Positions 1-8,922 are shown, numbered from the stretch's first letter. The stretch is DNA of 51,355 nt from Parcubacteria group bacterium CG10_big_fil_rev_8_21_14_0_10_36_14 (GCA_002772895.1 PFCS01000042.1:51538-102892); one strand, 5' to 3'. Program-made: numbers and translations. The notes: generated by a model not told the origin, from the letters alone.

Positions 1-10
1 TGGGCGGATA

Positions 11-82
11 TGCTCCCGGAGGGATTCGAACCCCCAATAACTGGTCCGAAGCCAGTCGTGATATCCATTTCACTACGAGAGC
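11..82 (-). tRNA. tRNA-Arg (anticodon TCG)
   Basis: The reverse complement folds as a 72-nt cloverleaf. The acceptor stem GCTCTCG pairs with CGGGAGC, the discriminator is A, and the T-arm carries GGTTCGAATCC. The anticodon stem ACTGG/CCAGT encloses the loop CTTCGGA, giving anticodon TCG, which reads CGA and probably other CGN Arg codons. No CCA is encoded, so a CCA-adding enzyme is needed. It is transcribed leftward, away from the next gene. Confidence 0.95.
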
Positions 83-177
83 GTGATTATAATCTATATT
101 ATAGCCTATTTTAGTAAAAAAATCAAGAGGCATAATTTAAGTAAAATTAGCAATTTTTTAATTTTTATAAGAGAAAC

Positions 178-206
178 TTGACAAAACCGCTAAAATATGC
201 TAATAT
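178..206 (+). promoter_or_regulatory. Sigma70-type promoter for the barrel/MopE unit
   Basis: TTGACA (178-183), a 17-nt spacer and TAATAT (201-206) lie about 70 nt upstream of the first gene, leaving a leader that contains an AAGGAG SD. This consensus-like layout recurs before most SD-bearing genes in the window. Confidence 0.75.
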
Positions 207-276
207 ATAGCAACCCTTAGATCTTTGACAACAACCAAAAACCGTTCCACAAAATGGAACAAAAAAAGGAGAAACA

Positions 277-1146
277 ATGAGAAAGATTCTACCTTTTTTG
301 GTTATTTTTCTTTTTACCTTTACCGCTTATGGAGAAGAGGGCTTTGGCGCAGCAGAAAGAGATAGATGCAAACCGACTCCAGAACAAAGATGTCTTTCAC
401 GAGGCGGAAAATGGGAAAACGGTCTTTGTATGAAAACGAAGTTGCAGGTCAAGTATCGCCGTCGTCGGCAAGTGAAGCCAAGAGTTTCCAATGAGCTTCG
501 TTGTTTTCGGCGCGGAGGCGAATGGCGCGATGAAATGTGTCATGCGCGAGAAAAGCCACCGGTGTTAAAGCCGGAGACAAGAGTCGTCAGGATTCCGGCA
601 AAATCGGTGCCAGTAGCTAGCCCCGTTGTTAATGTCAACCAGCAGGTTGGCGTTCAGCATGAAACAGAAAAAAAAGAGCCTGTCAAAACTCCTCCACTTT
701 CTTCAAAAAAAGAAGAGCCTAAAAAGTGGTGGTGGATTGGCCCGGGCGCTTTTACCCTGGGGCTTTATATGTCCGATAAAAAGGAGTTCTTAACAGGCGT
801 GGAAGGCAAATTGACTTTTGCTTTGAATGACCGTTTCCGTGTAAACGGACTTACGGGGTATTCTTTTTGGCAAGAGTCGAACGTTCTCTTGGGTGTTGGC
901 TTTGATGTCCGCATCTGGCAGGCGCTTTTCACGACATTTACCTTTGATTCGCTTTGGGGCGGATTTGATGATTTTACCGTCAAACGCCGCACTTGGCTTT
1001 TGGGAACTGGGCTAACTTATTGGTTTGGCAATCGCGCCGATATTTCTTTGCGTTTTATTTTTGGAGTAAAGAACGAAGTCGGCACTTGCGACACCTATGA
1101 TTACTTTGTTGGCGGTTCTGTATTTTCTGTTCACGTCTACTTTTAG
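277..1146 (+). CDS. Exported beta-barrel-like protein of unknown function
   Basis: I do not recognise this 289-residue protein as a named family. Residues 1-19 form a classic signal peptide (basic start, hydrophobic core, cleavage near AYG). Residues 38-51 and 75-88 are a duplicated Cys module (RCLSRGGKWENGLC and RCFRRGGEWRDEMC). A Pro/Lys-rich linker follows (about 95-150). The C-terminal ~140 residues show alternating aromatic/hydrophobic strands (GPGAFTLGLYM, LLGVGFDVRIW, TWLLGTGLTYWF) and end in Phe, the usual signature of outer-membrane barrels. An AAGGAG SD precedes the ATG. The next gene starts 20 nt downstream, so the two form an operon. By eye the base composition is GC-richer than the core genes. 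The barrel call is structural inference only. Confidence 0.7.
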   Translation: MRKILPFLVIFLFTFTAYGEEGFGAAERDRCKPTPEQRCLSRGGKWENGLCMKTKLQVKYRRRRQVKPRVSNELRCFRRGGEWRDEMCHAREKPPVLKPETRVVRIPAKSVPVASPVVNVNQQVGVQHETEKKEPVKTPPLSSKKEEPKKWWWIGPGAFTLGLYMSDKKEFLTGVEGKLTFALNDRFRVNGLTGYSFWQESNVLLGVGFDVRIWQALFTTFTFDSLWGGFDDFTVKRRTWLLGTGLTYWFGNRADISLRFIFGVKNEVGTCDTYDYFVGGSVFSVHVYF

Positions 1147-1166
1147 AAAGCGAAAGGAACAAACAA

Positions 1167-3947
1167 ATGAAGACACGCATCAGTATCATCCTTCTGGCGA
1201 TTTGGATGTCTGCTTGTACGATGGCAGCTCCTGATTTGGCAAACTGTGACTCTTGCGTTGATAGCGGTCTAGACAACGGGCTCGTGCCCGACCAGCACGT
1301 TACTGATGGCAAGAGCAGAGATTCCACTGACGACTCAAAAGTTGTTTGGCCGGACAATGACAACGACGGCTACAGAGAAAATGTGGATTGCGACGACAAC
1401 GATCCGGCGAGATATCCCGGAGCCAAAGAAATATGCGATAACAAAGATAATGACTGTGACGGCGAAATCGACAACCGGCTAACGGATGTCGGAGGCGTCT
1501 GCGGTTCCGCGATTGGCGAATGCAACCAAGGCATAACGGTTTGCTTTAACGGCAAATTGGAATGCGACGGTCCTACACTAGTACTTCCGAAGAACGAACT
1601 TTGTGATGGAAAAGACAATGACTGCGACGGAAAGACTGATGAAGACTGGTCTTTGCTTGGCACGATTTGTGAAGTAGGTCTTGGTGAATGCGCGCAGAGC
1701 GGATATTGGCAGTGCAATGGCTCGGCGACTAAACTGACTTGCAGTGCCAGTCCTCTTCAGCCGATAATTGAAGGACCACCAGGTTCTTCAATCTGTTATG
1801 ATAACAAGGATAATGATTGTGATGGGTTGACTGACTTGCAAGATACTTCGTGTATTGCTTGCGTGTCAGATTCGGAATGCGATGACGGGAATAAGTGCAC
1901 AAACGATCAATGTTTGGGCGGTATTTGTCAGAATGCCGCTTTATCTAACAATACTTCTTGCACCGATGAGCTTTATTGCAACGGTGTCGAGAAATGTATT
2001 TCCGGCGTTTGCACTTCCGGCATCAAGGTTTTGTGTGACGACGGCAACGCTTGCACGCAGGACAACTGTGATGAATTAGGAAAAAAGTGCGTTTTTGTCG
2101 CTTTGCCATCTTCTGGTAAAGAAGGTTTTCCCGGCGCCACCGAGTGTTTGGACGGCCAGGACAATGACTGTGATGGAAGCATTGACTTGTTGGATTCAGA
2201 CTGCCAAGGATGCCAAAATGATCTTGAGTGCGACGACAATAACTCGTGCACTTACGACGTTTGCAATTCCAGTAAGGTTTGTGTTAATACGCCGAAGTCG
2301 GATGGAACAAGTTGTTCTGACGGACTTTATTGTAATGGCGCAGAAACTTGCCAATCGGGCAGTTGCCAATATGGGACGCAAATTACGTGTAATGATAACA
2401 ATACCTGTACTGGCGATAAATGCGACGAAGTATTAAAGTCTTGTTCTTTTACCCCTATTCAGGGATGCAAGTCCTGTACGATTGCAAGCGATTGCGATGA
2501 TGGGAATACTTGCACGGCCGATTCTTGCACCGGCGGAAAATGTTACAATTCCGATAAGCCAAATGGAAGTCTTTGCGATGACGGCCAATGGTGTACCTCG
2601 GTTGACCAATGTCAGGACGGATCTTGTCAGGGGACTCTGCGTGACTGTTCAAGTTTTGCAGATTCTTGCAACCAGGCATTCTGCGACGAATCGCTTAATG
2701 CTTGCAAGCAAATTCCAAAGGCAAATGGAACAGCCTGCGATGACGTGCTTTATTGCAATGGGCATGAGTCATGTCAGAGTGGCGTTTGTTTGTCTGGGAC
2801 ACTGATTTTCTGCACAAGCACAGATGTATGCAAATTGGCTTCTTGCGATGAATCGCAGGATAAATGTGTTCTTACGCAAAATCCAAACTCAGGCGCTGAG
2901 TCTTGGACCATTTCCGGAACCTGTTCCGATGGCAAGGACAATGACTGCGACGGACTTCTGGATTATGCTGACCCAGATTGTCATCAATGCCAATATCATG
3001 CCGATTGCAATGATGGAAATTCTTGTACGCAAGATACTTGCAATAGCACAACTTGGAAATGTGAGCACCAGAATCTAACCGGCGCTTGTGATGACGGCAA
3101 GTGGTGCACGGTAAATGATTATTGCTCAAACGGTTTGTGTATTTCTGGTTCTTCGCGCGACTGCGGAACAGGATATTCTTGTGACGAGTTGCAAGACCAG
3201 TGTCTTTATAAGGAATGCACGACCGGTTCTGATTGCAATGATAACAATACCTGTACTACGGATGCTTGCAATAGCGCGACTTGGAAGTGCGAGCACTTCG
3301 CTCTTTCCGGTAACTCTTGTGACGATGGTCTTTATTGCACAATTGGAGACTATTGTGTTTCCGGCACCTGTGTATCAGGTGGCGCACGCAATTGTTCACC
3401 CGGTTACTGTGATGAGGCTCAGGACAAGTGTGTGGGTTCTTACACCTATGGCTATGGATGCGCAGACGGCACGCGTGAGGGATTTGTCGTTGCCACCGAT
3501 TTTCCCAACATCGCGGGTTGTTCTGGCACATGGTCAAATCCGGGATTGCAGAACGCATCCTATCTTTGTGAGTCCGGATGGCACATCTGTCAGGACTACC
3601 AAGATGTGGCGCAGAATATGCCATATGGCAAGGACTGTACGCATTGTTGGAACGGTACGGATAAGAGATTTTTTGCAACGCTTCAGCCATCAAGCGGATT
3701 CGGTTATTGCAACACTTCCGGAACAAACGACATTTTCGGGTGTGGCAATTTCGGCGATCCTCCGCAGCCTAGTTCTTGCGGGTTGCTGAATTATTTTTCC
3801 AGCGAGGATTGTATGGCGATCAAATATCCATATACCGGCGCGCCAGAAACATGGAGATGTGGCGACACCAGCGATTCTTCAAACGAGCTTACGACAGTTG
3901 TAAAGTTCCAGGCAATCGGTGGTGGCGTTCTCTGTTGCAAGTTGTAA
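1167..3947 (+). CDS. Cys-rich MopE-type metal-binding surface lipoprotein
   Basis: This is a 926-residue protein. Its N-terminus is a lipoprotein signal with a lipobox-like WMSAC (Cys17), followed by an acidic Ser/Asp spacer. Five copies of the MopE-like putative metal-binding motif D-x-x-DNDCDG occur near residues 91, 147, 212, 329 and 588. They alternate with many CDDGxxCT/CDDGLYCNGxE-type repeats (spaced Cys and Asp, probably disulfide- and Ca-stabilised). The last ~165 residues form a separate Cys/Trp/Gly-rich module beginning near YGYGCADGTREGF that I cannot assign. MopE motifs are known from a Methylococcus surface Cu-binding protein and are frequent in myxobacterial secreted proteins. 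An AAAGGA SD and a 20-nt gap to the barrel gene suggest co-expression. The ligand and the true cell-surface location are unproven. Confidence 0.8.
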   Translation: MKTRISIILLAIWMSACTMAAPDLANCDSCVDSGLDNGLVPDQHVTDGKSRDSTDDSKVVWPDNDNDGYRENVDCDDNDPARYPGAKEICDNKDNDCDGEIDNRLTDVGGVCGSAIGECNQGITVCFNGKLECDGPTLVLPKNELCDGKDNDCDGKTDEDWSLLGTICEVGLGECAQSGYWQCNGSATKLTCSASPLQPIIEGPPGSSICYDNKDNDCDGLTDLQDTSCIACVSDSECDDGNKCTNDQCLGGICQNAALSNNTSCTDELYCNGVEKCISGVCTSGIKVLCDDGNACTQDNCDELGKKCVFVALPSSGKEGFPGATECLDGQDNDCDGSIDLLDSDCQGCQNDLECDDNNSCTYDVCNSSKVCVNTPKSDGTSCSDGLYCNGAETCQSGSCQYGTQITCNDNNTCTGDKCDEVLKSCSFTPIQGCKSCTIASDCDDGNTCTADSCTGGKCYNSDKPNGSLCDDGQWCTSVDQCQDGSCQGTLRDCSSFADSCNQAFCDESLNACKQIPKANGTACDDVLYCNGHESCQSGVCLSGTLIFCTSTDVCKLASCDESQDKCVLTQNPNSGAESWTISGTCSDGKDNDCDGLLDYADPDCHQCQYHADCNDGNSCTQDTCNSTTWKCEHQNLTGACDDGKWCTVNDYCSNGLCISGSSRDCGTGYSCDELQDQCLYKECTTGSDCNDNNTCTTDACNSATWKCEHFALSGNSCDDGLYCTIGDYCVSGTCVSGGARNCSPGYCDEAQDKCVGSYTYGYGCADGTREGFVVATDFPNIAGCSGTWSNPGLQNASYLCESGWHICQDYQDVAQNMPYGKDCTHCWNGTDKRFFATLQPSSGFGYCNTSGTNDIFGCGNFGDPPQPSSCGLLNYFSSEDCMAIKYPYTGAPETWRCGDTSDSSNELTTVVKFQAIGGGVLCCKL

Positions 3948-3977
3948 ATAATAGTTCATTTTTCTTAACATAAAAAT

Positions 3978-4007
3978 AACCCCTGTCTAATACGGACAGG
4001 GGTTTTA
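3978..4007 (+). terminator. Hairpin terminator, usable in both directions
   Basis: CCCCTGTC (3980-3987) pairs with GACAGGGG (3995-4002) and is followed by TTTT. It sits between the convergent mopE-like gene (+) and mtnP (-). Confidence 0.8.
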
Positions 4008-4026
4008 TATTTGGTAAAATCAAAAT

Positions 4027-4812
4027 TTAGTTAAATTTTGATTGAAGCATTTTTTCCTCGCAACGCGGACATTCGCTCATGTCTACGTTTTTGATAATTT
4101 CAAATATAACACGTTTCACATTGTCTATATTTTTATTGAAAGTTTCGATAATTTCTTGCGCTGATGATTCTTTTATATCTTTTTCATTATGCGACCAAGC
4201 GTCATAATCTGTCGCAAGTGAGATATTGGCAATGCTAATTCCAAGTTCATTTGCTAATACAACTTCCGGATAAGCTGTCATGCCGATAACGCCAGCAAAA
4301 GTGCTGAATAGTTTACTTTCGGTAATCGTAGAAAATCGCGGACCGTTTATTACGACGATTGTTCCATGTTCTACAACCGGAACGCCAAGTTTTTTGCACG
4401 CTTTTATTGCGGTTTGACGCAAGTTCTCACAATATGGATCGACGCTCGTCATATGGCGAACTTCGGGACCTTCAAAAAAAGTGTCAGTTCTCCCACGCGT
4501 CCTGTCAAAATAAGAATCACAAATAACAAAAGTTCCCGGCGCGATATCACGATGCAAGCTTCCAACCGCGCAAGGAGAAATTATTTTTGTTACGCCCAGT
4601 TCTTTCATTGCCCAAAGATTTGCTCGATATGGAATTTTGTGAGGCGGAATTTTATGACCACGTCCATGACGTGGCAAAAATGCAACTTTACGGTCACAAA
4701 ATTCACCGACCATAAATTTATCAGAAGGCAAGCCGTATGGAGTGCCAACCTCAATTTCTTTTAAGTTGTCTAAGAGTTCATAAAATCCCGAACCGCCAAA
4801 AATTCCTAGCAT
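4027..4812 (-). CDS. mtnP: S-methyl-5'-thioadenosine phosphorylase
   Basis: This 261-residue protein belongs to the MTAP/PNP family 2. It splits methylthioadenosine with phosphate into adenine and methylthioribose-1-phosphate in the cytoplasm. Visible motifs are the N-terminal phosphate site GGSGFYELL, the RHGRGHKIPPHKI segment, MTAYPEVVLANELG and the base-site sequence SLATDYDAW. Length is normal. It lies 1 nt downstream of apt (apt transcribed first), so the released adenine can be salvaged to AMP by the neighbouring enzyme. An MTIP or inosine/guanosine phosphorylase specificity cannot be excluded from sequence alone. Confidence 0.9.
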   Translation of the reverse strand: MLGIFGGSGFYELLDNLKEIEVGTPYGLPSDKFMVGEFCDRKVAFLPRHGRGHKIPPHKIPYRANLWAMKELGVTKIISPCAVGSLHRDIAPGTFVICDSYFDRTRGRTDTFFEGPEVRHMTSVDPYCENLRQTAIKACKKLGVPVVEHGTIVVINGPRFSTITESKLFSTFAGVIGMTAYPEVVLANELGISIANISLATDYDAWSHNEKDIKESSAQEIIETFNKNIDNVKRVIFEIIKNVDMSECPRCEEKMLQSKFN

Positions 4813-4813
4813 A

Positions 4814-5326
4814 TTAGTAGTGGACGAGCGTTTTGACGTTGTTTTCCTCCAGTTTGTTTCGACCTTGTAAAAAATCTAACTCTATTAAAAATCCTATTCC
4901 TGCTATTTCCCCACCCAATTTTTTTACCATCTTGCACGTTGCTTCCATCGTTCCACCGGTTGCCAGGACATCATCAATAATCAGAACATTTTGCCCGGGT
5001 TCTATTGCGTCCTCATGAATTTCTAAGGCATTACTTCCATATTCCAAATCATAGCTTTCACCAATTGATTTGCGTGGGAGCTTGCCGGGTTTTCTAACGA
5101 TAGCGATTCCTTTCCTTAGTTTGTATGCGACAGGCGCGGCCAATAAAAATCCGCGTGCGTCAATTCCTAATACAATGTCAATTTGTCTATCGGAAAATAA
5201 TTCTGCAAGTTTATCAATAGCGTATTTAAAGGCCTCGCCATTTCCTAAAAGGGGAGTAATATCTTTAAAAACTACGCCGACTTTAGGATAGTCGGTCACA
5301 TCTTTTATATATTGAGTTAAATCCAT
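4814..5326 (-). CDS. apt: Adenine phosphoribosyltransferase
   Basis: This 170-residue protein converts adenine and PRPP to AMP. The PRPP-binding motif VLIIDDVLATGGTMEA, the GIDARGFLLAAPVAYKL segment and the N-terminal DYPKVGVVFKDITPLL are all present, and the length is typical. It is the first gene of the apt-mtnP pair. No SD precedes the ATG; TATAAA-like boxes lie within 20 nt upstream, so the leader is probably very short. The divergent proS is 135 nt away. Confidence 0.95.
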   Translation of the reverse strand: MDLTQYIKDVTDYPKVGVVFKDITPLLGNGEAFKYAIDKLAELFSDRQIDIVLGIDARGFLLAAPVAYKLRKGIAIVRKPGKLPRKSIGESYDLEYGSNALEIHEDAIEPGQNVLIIDDVLATGGTMEATCKMVKKLGGEIAGIGFLIELDFLQGRNKLEENNVKTLVHY

Positions 5327-5461
5327 AAATTTATAGTTATTTTATAATGATTTTATATTAACAAACATATTATTAAAATTCAAACTATTGAGTTTCTATT
5401 ATATTCCTGCTACTATTTATTATATAGTTTATCCTAATTACTAAACGTTAAACGTTGTTTT
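5327..5461. promoter_or_regulatory. AT-rich divergent promoter region, apt / proS
   Basis: This 135-nt spacer between divergent apt and proS is rich in TATAAT-like words on both strands and has no SD for either gene. I could not choose a single promoter with confidence. An ACTAAACGTTAAACGTTG reiteration lies just before proS. Confidence 0.4.
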
Positions 5462-6685
5462 ATGCTATATTCCAAATTATTTCCGAAAGCATTGCGCCAG
5501 GCGCCAAAGGACACAGAGTCGGCTAATGCTAAATATTTAACACAAGGCGGATTTGTCCATCAGGAAATGGCTGGAGTTTATTCTTGGCTTCCTTTGGGTT
5601 TCCGCGTTTTACAAAAAGTGGAAAATATTATTCGTGAAGAAATAAACGCACTTGGCGCGCAAGAAATTTTGATGTCCGGTTTACAACCAAAAGAAAACTG
5701 GTCAATCACTGGTAGGTGGGATGACCTAGATGTCTTGTTTAAATTAAAATCAAAAATCGGCGGAGAAGTTGCTCTGGGTCCAACAGCAGAGGAGATCGTT
5801 ACCCCTTTAGTAAAGACATATCTAAACTCTTATCAAGATTTTCCAATAGCTTTATATCAGATTCAAAATAAATACCGTGACGAGCTTCGGGCAAAATCTG
5901 GAGTACTTCGTGGCCGTGAGTTTGGAATGAAAGATTTGTATAGTTTTCATAAAGACGAAAATGACATGGAAAATTTTTATGAAAAAACCGCTCGTGCTTA
6001 TGCAAAAATTTTTAAGCGCTGTGGTTTGCAGGCCGTTCGCGTTCGCGCAGGCGGTGGGACTTTTTCAAAATTTTCCGACGAATTTCAGGTTATTACCCCG
6101 TCAGGAGAGGATACGATTTTTTATTGTTCAAAATGTAAGATACATTATAATAATGAATTGGTAAAAGTCGGCAAGTGTCCGGAATGTAAGAGTAGCTTAA
6201 CCAAAGGAGAAAAGGCAATAGAGGTTGGAAATATTTTTCAATTAAAAACAAAATATAGCAAAGCTTTTGATTTTAAATATACTGATAAAAACGGTAAAGA
6301 AAAACCAGTTTTAATGGGTTGTTATGGGATTGGCACCACTCGGCTTGTTGGCGCAATAGTTGAAGCAAACCATGATGAGCGTGGAATTTTTTGGCCTCAA
6401 GATGTAGCACCGTATAACATTCATTTAATTGCTCTTTTTGGGAAAGATAAAAAAATAAATAAAAAAGTAAAGTCAGCCTCTTTGTTATTTATGAAAAAAC
6501 AGGAGTCTGATGGTAAGAATGTTTTATTTGATGATCGTGAAGACATATCGGCAGGAGAAAAATTTGCCACTGCAGATTTATTGGGAATACCAGAGCGAAT
6601 TATTATTTCTGAAAAGACACTGGCAAAAAATAATATAGAGATTAAAAATAGAAAAACAGGTAAAGTAACGATGAAAAAATCATAA
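5462..6685 (+). CDS. proS: Prolyl-tRNA synthetase, mini form without editing insertion
   Basis: This class II synthetase charges tRNA-Pro. It has 407 residues, while the common bacterial ProRS is about 570. The usual start (KALRQAPKDTESANAKYLTQ), motif 2 with TAEEIVTPLV and YRDELRAKSGVLRGREF, and motif 3 (GCYGIGTTRLVGAIVE) are present. In place of the ~180-residue INS (YbaK-like) editing domain there is a short CSKC...CPEC zinc-ribbon-like loop near residues 225-245. Editing of mischarged Ala-tRNA-Pro in cis is therefore probably absent. The C-terminal anticodon-binding domain is present. No SD is seen. A small SD-bearing gene starts 17 nt downstream. Confidence 0.93.
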   Translation: MLYSKLFPKALRQAPKDTESANAKYLTQGGFVHQEMAGVYSWLPLGFRVLQKVENIIREEINALGAQEILMSGLQPKENWSITGRWDDLDVLFKLKSKIGGEVALGPTAEEIVTPLVKTYLNSYQDFPIALYQIQNKYRDELRAKSGVLRGREFGMKDLYSFHKDENDMENFYEKTARAYAKIFKRCGLQAVRVRAGGGTFSKFSDEFQVITPSGEDTIFYCSKCKIHYNNELVKVGKCPECKSSLTKGEKAIEVGNIFQLKTKYSKAFDFKYTDKNGKEKPVLMGCYGIGTTRLVGAIVEANHDERGIFWPQDVAPYNIHLIALFGKDKKINKKVKSASLLFMKKQESDGKNVLFDDREDISAGEKFATADLLGIPERIIISEKTLAKNNIEIKNRKTGKVTMKKS

Positions 6686-6702
6686 GCAACAAGGAGGAGG
6701 AA

Positions 6703-7017
6703 ATGAATAAAAAATCACGGCAAAAGATTCGCGCGTATATTGCAAATTTATTTCGGAGTCATCAGGACATTGTGTGGTGTGATTATTGGAGCGAAAAAGA
6801 GCAAGACGTTGAGTTAAAGTCAGCTTTGAAAATAGTAAAAAATAGTTATGCGAGAGATCCGGATGTAGTTGGTCATTATTACAATGCTACTCGTAAATTA
6901 CAAAACAATAAATACGAAACTGTTCTGGAACGCGAGGTATTGGAGGCTTTTCGCGATGTAGCCAGCCGTATTCTTGAAGAGGCTGAGTATAAGGCAATGA
7001 TAAACCGTCAAATTTAA
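6703..7017 (+). CDS. Small hypothetical protein (104 aa)
   Basis: I do not recognise this protein. It is charged and apparently helical (KKSRQKIRAYIANLFRSH; VLEREVLEAFRDVASRILEE), with no signal peptide or membrane segment. A perfect AAGGAGGAGG lies just before the ATG, in contrast to the SD-less proS 17 nt upstream with which it may be co-transcribed. The terminator stem begins inside its last codons. Confidence 0.7.
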   Translation: MNKKSRQKIRAYIANLFRSHQDIVWCDYWSEKEQDVELKSALKIVKNSYARDPDVVGHYYNATRKLQNNKYETVLEREVLEAFRDVASRILEEAEYKAMINRQI

Positions 7018-7030
7018 TAGGCGGTTTTTT
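7002..7030 (+). terminator. Terminator overlapping the stop of the 104-aa gene
   Basis: AAACCG (7002-7007) pairs with CGGTTT (7022-7027), followed by a T-run. The 5' arm lies inside the coding sequence. The same stop-codon overlap recurs in other small genes of the window. Confidence 0.6.
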
Positions 7031-7037
7031 TAAATTA

Positions 7038-7062
7038 AAAAGCCACGCGTTAGTCGCGTGAG
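7038..7062 (-). terminator. Terminator of pepF
   Basis: On the minus strand CACGCG (7060-7055) pairs with CGCGTG (7049-7044), followed by a run of T. It lies just after the pepF stop. Confidence 0.65.
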
Positions 7063-7068
7063 TTTTAT

Positions 7069-8859
7069 TTAGATTTTGTCAGGCACGAGCGCGTCAAAAG
7101 CGTCGAGCCACTCCTCAAATTTTTTCATTAAAGCCAAAAGGTAATCGGATTTGCTTACATCAAGACCTGCATTTTTCAGAAGAATTGCCGGGTAGTCGGA
7201 ACCACCGGCGCGAAGCAATTTCATATATGCTTCAAGCGCGTTTGGTTCGCCGGATAAGATTTTTTCGCTAAAGAACGTAGCGCAAGAAAGGCCTGTGGCA
7301 TACTGATAAACATAAAAGTTGTAAAAGAAATGGGGAATAAAAGACCACTCATGGCGGATGACTTCATTTATCATAGTATCTGGGCCGTAATAGCGCTGAT
7401 TCAGTTTAAAGTATGCCTCTTCCAAATCGTCTGCAGAAAGTTGTTCGCCATTCCACGTTCTTTCATAAAGCATTGCTTCAAATTCCGCAAACATTACCTG
7501 CCTGAAAAATGTTGTTCGGACACTCTCTAACTGGTTATTAATTATGTAGGAGCGTAATGTGTCGTTGGCGTCACGTAATAGATACTCGCTAAGGAGATTC
7601 TCATTCAACGTGGAAGCAATTTCGGCGATAAAGATTGTGTAGTCATAACGCGGAAAGGGTTGGGCATTCATCGCTAGGTAACTATGCATTGAGTGTCCGG
7701 CTTCATGAGCCAGCGTAGAAACATCTTCTAATCTGTCCCTATAACTCATCAGAATAAATGGCTTGCCGTTATAGGTGCCGGCAGAATATGCGCCACTTCT
7801 TTTTCCTTTGTTTGGGATTCTATCAACCCAACGTTCGGTTGTGAGGCCTTGCCTTAAAGTTGCAACATATTCTTTGCCTAACGGCTCTATTGCCGCAAGT
7901 ACTATTTCTACTGCTTTGTCATATTCAAATTTATAATCTATAGAGCTAAGAATCGGAACATACAAATCATGCCAGAAAAGTTTTTTCAATCCAAGCTTTC
8001 TTCTTCTGATGTCAGAGTAGCGGTGCAAGAGATGTAGATGTTCATTTGCTACTTGAAATAAAGTTTTGTAAACAGTGGAGCCCATGCCTTTATTATGCAG
8101 AAAATAATCCATAATGAACTGATGTTTTCGTGCGCGTGCCTCAGTTACGTTATATTTTATATGTGCTATAAGGGTTGTGGCTAGAGTTGTTCGGAAATTC
8201 TTATATGTTCCAAAATATTTTTCTGTTGTTGCTTTTCTAACTTTCCGGTCGGGGTGTTCTCTTAAGACACCGAAGTTTGAATTTGAAACTTCAACTCTTT
8301 TTCCATCAACCAAAATTTTTGGGAATTGCATATCAGCGTCGCGGAGTTTCTCGGCAATAAGTTTTGGCACTCCAAGTGTTTCGGATAAGCTTGCCAAAAG
8401 CTCTTCTTGCTCGGTTAGCAGAAGATGTTTTTTACCTCGCGATAATTTCTTTAGATATAAAACATAGTCGGTGAAGTCAGGCTCAAGAGACAATTGCGCC
8501 AAGAATTCATCTGATTGATTTGACAACTCAGGGTCAATAAATGCCTTGGCAGTTGCTAGTTTAGACAAAAGCTCATATATTTTGCCTGCTCTTTTTATTG
8601 ATATGCCATTTGCAGTATCTTCATCTTCTTTTCTCATTGCAAAATCATATAGACGCTCAAAAATTTGTTCAATTGATGAATGCAATCTCAGACATTCCAA
8701 GATCGTTTCCGAATTATTCAGCGCACCCTTGTATTTCAGAAGTTCTTCAGAAAGATGCATGACTTTTTCATAATCTTCGTTCCAGGTTTTGTTATTGGTA
8801 TAAAGGGATTCAATATCCCAGCAGTCACAAATCGGCATATTCTTTCGTTCTACTGTCAT
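7069..8859 (-). CDS. pepF: Oligoendopeptidase F (M3 family zinc peptidase)
   Basis: This is a cytoplasmic M3B metallopeptidase that degrades oligopeptides. The zinc motif HEAGH (within LAHEAGHSMHSYLAM) and the downstream Glu ligand region (IFIAEIASTLNENLL) are intact. The C-terminal PepF block ending near FNFYVYQYATGLS is also present. The reading frame extends 9 codons further upstream, but AAAGGAGAGG sits immediately before the ATG at 8859, so I start there (596 aa, normal for PepF). A promoter lies at 8891-8919, divergent from the broken M29 aminopeptidase, which also acts on peptides. The two probably formed a peptide-use locus. Confidence 0.92.
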   Translation of the reverse strand: MTVERKNMPICDCWDIESLYTNNKTWNEDYEKVMHLSEELLKYKGALNNSETILECLRLHSSIEQIFERLYDFAMRKEDEDTANGISIKRAGKIYELLSKLATAKAFIDPELSNQSDEFLAQLSLEPDFTDYVLYLKKLSRGKKHLLLTEQEELLASLSETLGVPKLIAEKLRDADMQFPKILVDGKRVEVSNSNFGVLREHPDRKVRKATTEKYFGTYKNFRTTLATTLIAHIKYNVTEARARKHQFIMDYFLHNKGMGSTVYKTLFQVANEHLHLLHRYSDIRRRKLGLKKLFWHDLYVPILSSIDYKFEYDKAVEIVLAAIEPLGKEYVATLRQGLTTERWVDRIPNKGKRSGAYSAGTYNGKPFILMSYRDRLEDVSTLAHEAGHSMHSYLAMNAQPFPRYDYTIFIAEIASTLNENLLSEYLLRDANDTLRSYIINNQLESVRTTFFRQVMFAEFEAMLYERTWNGEQLSADDLEEAYFKLNQRYYGPDTMINEVIRHEWSFIPHFFYNFYVYQYATGLSCATFFSEKILSGEPNALEAYMKLLRAGGSDYPAILLKNAGLDVSKSDYLLALMKKFEEWLDAFDALVPDKI

Positions 8860-8890
8860 ACCCCTCTCCTTTTTGTAATGAGCCATTGCT

Positions 8891-8919
8891 ATATTAGTAG
8901 ATAACTCGGATTTTGTAAA
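8891..8919 (-). promoter_or_regulatory. Promoter of pepF
   Basis: On the minus strand: TTTACA (8919-8914), 17-nt spacer, TAATAT (8896-8891). It lies back to back with the promoter of the M29 gene. Confidence 0.65.
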
Positions 8920-8922
8920 GAG

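Noticed and set aside
1855-3789. Several long alternate-frame ORFs inside the MopE-like gene (both strands)
   Set aside because: They are shadows created by the biased Asp/Cys codon repeats; none has an RBS or recognisable protein features.
1-4000. tRNA-Arg as integration site of a genomic island carrying the barrel/MopE genes
   Set aside because: The genes lie on the 5' side of the tRNA, there is no integrase and no repeat of the tRNA 3' end was seen; integration normally uses the 3' end.
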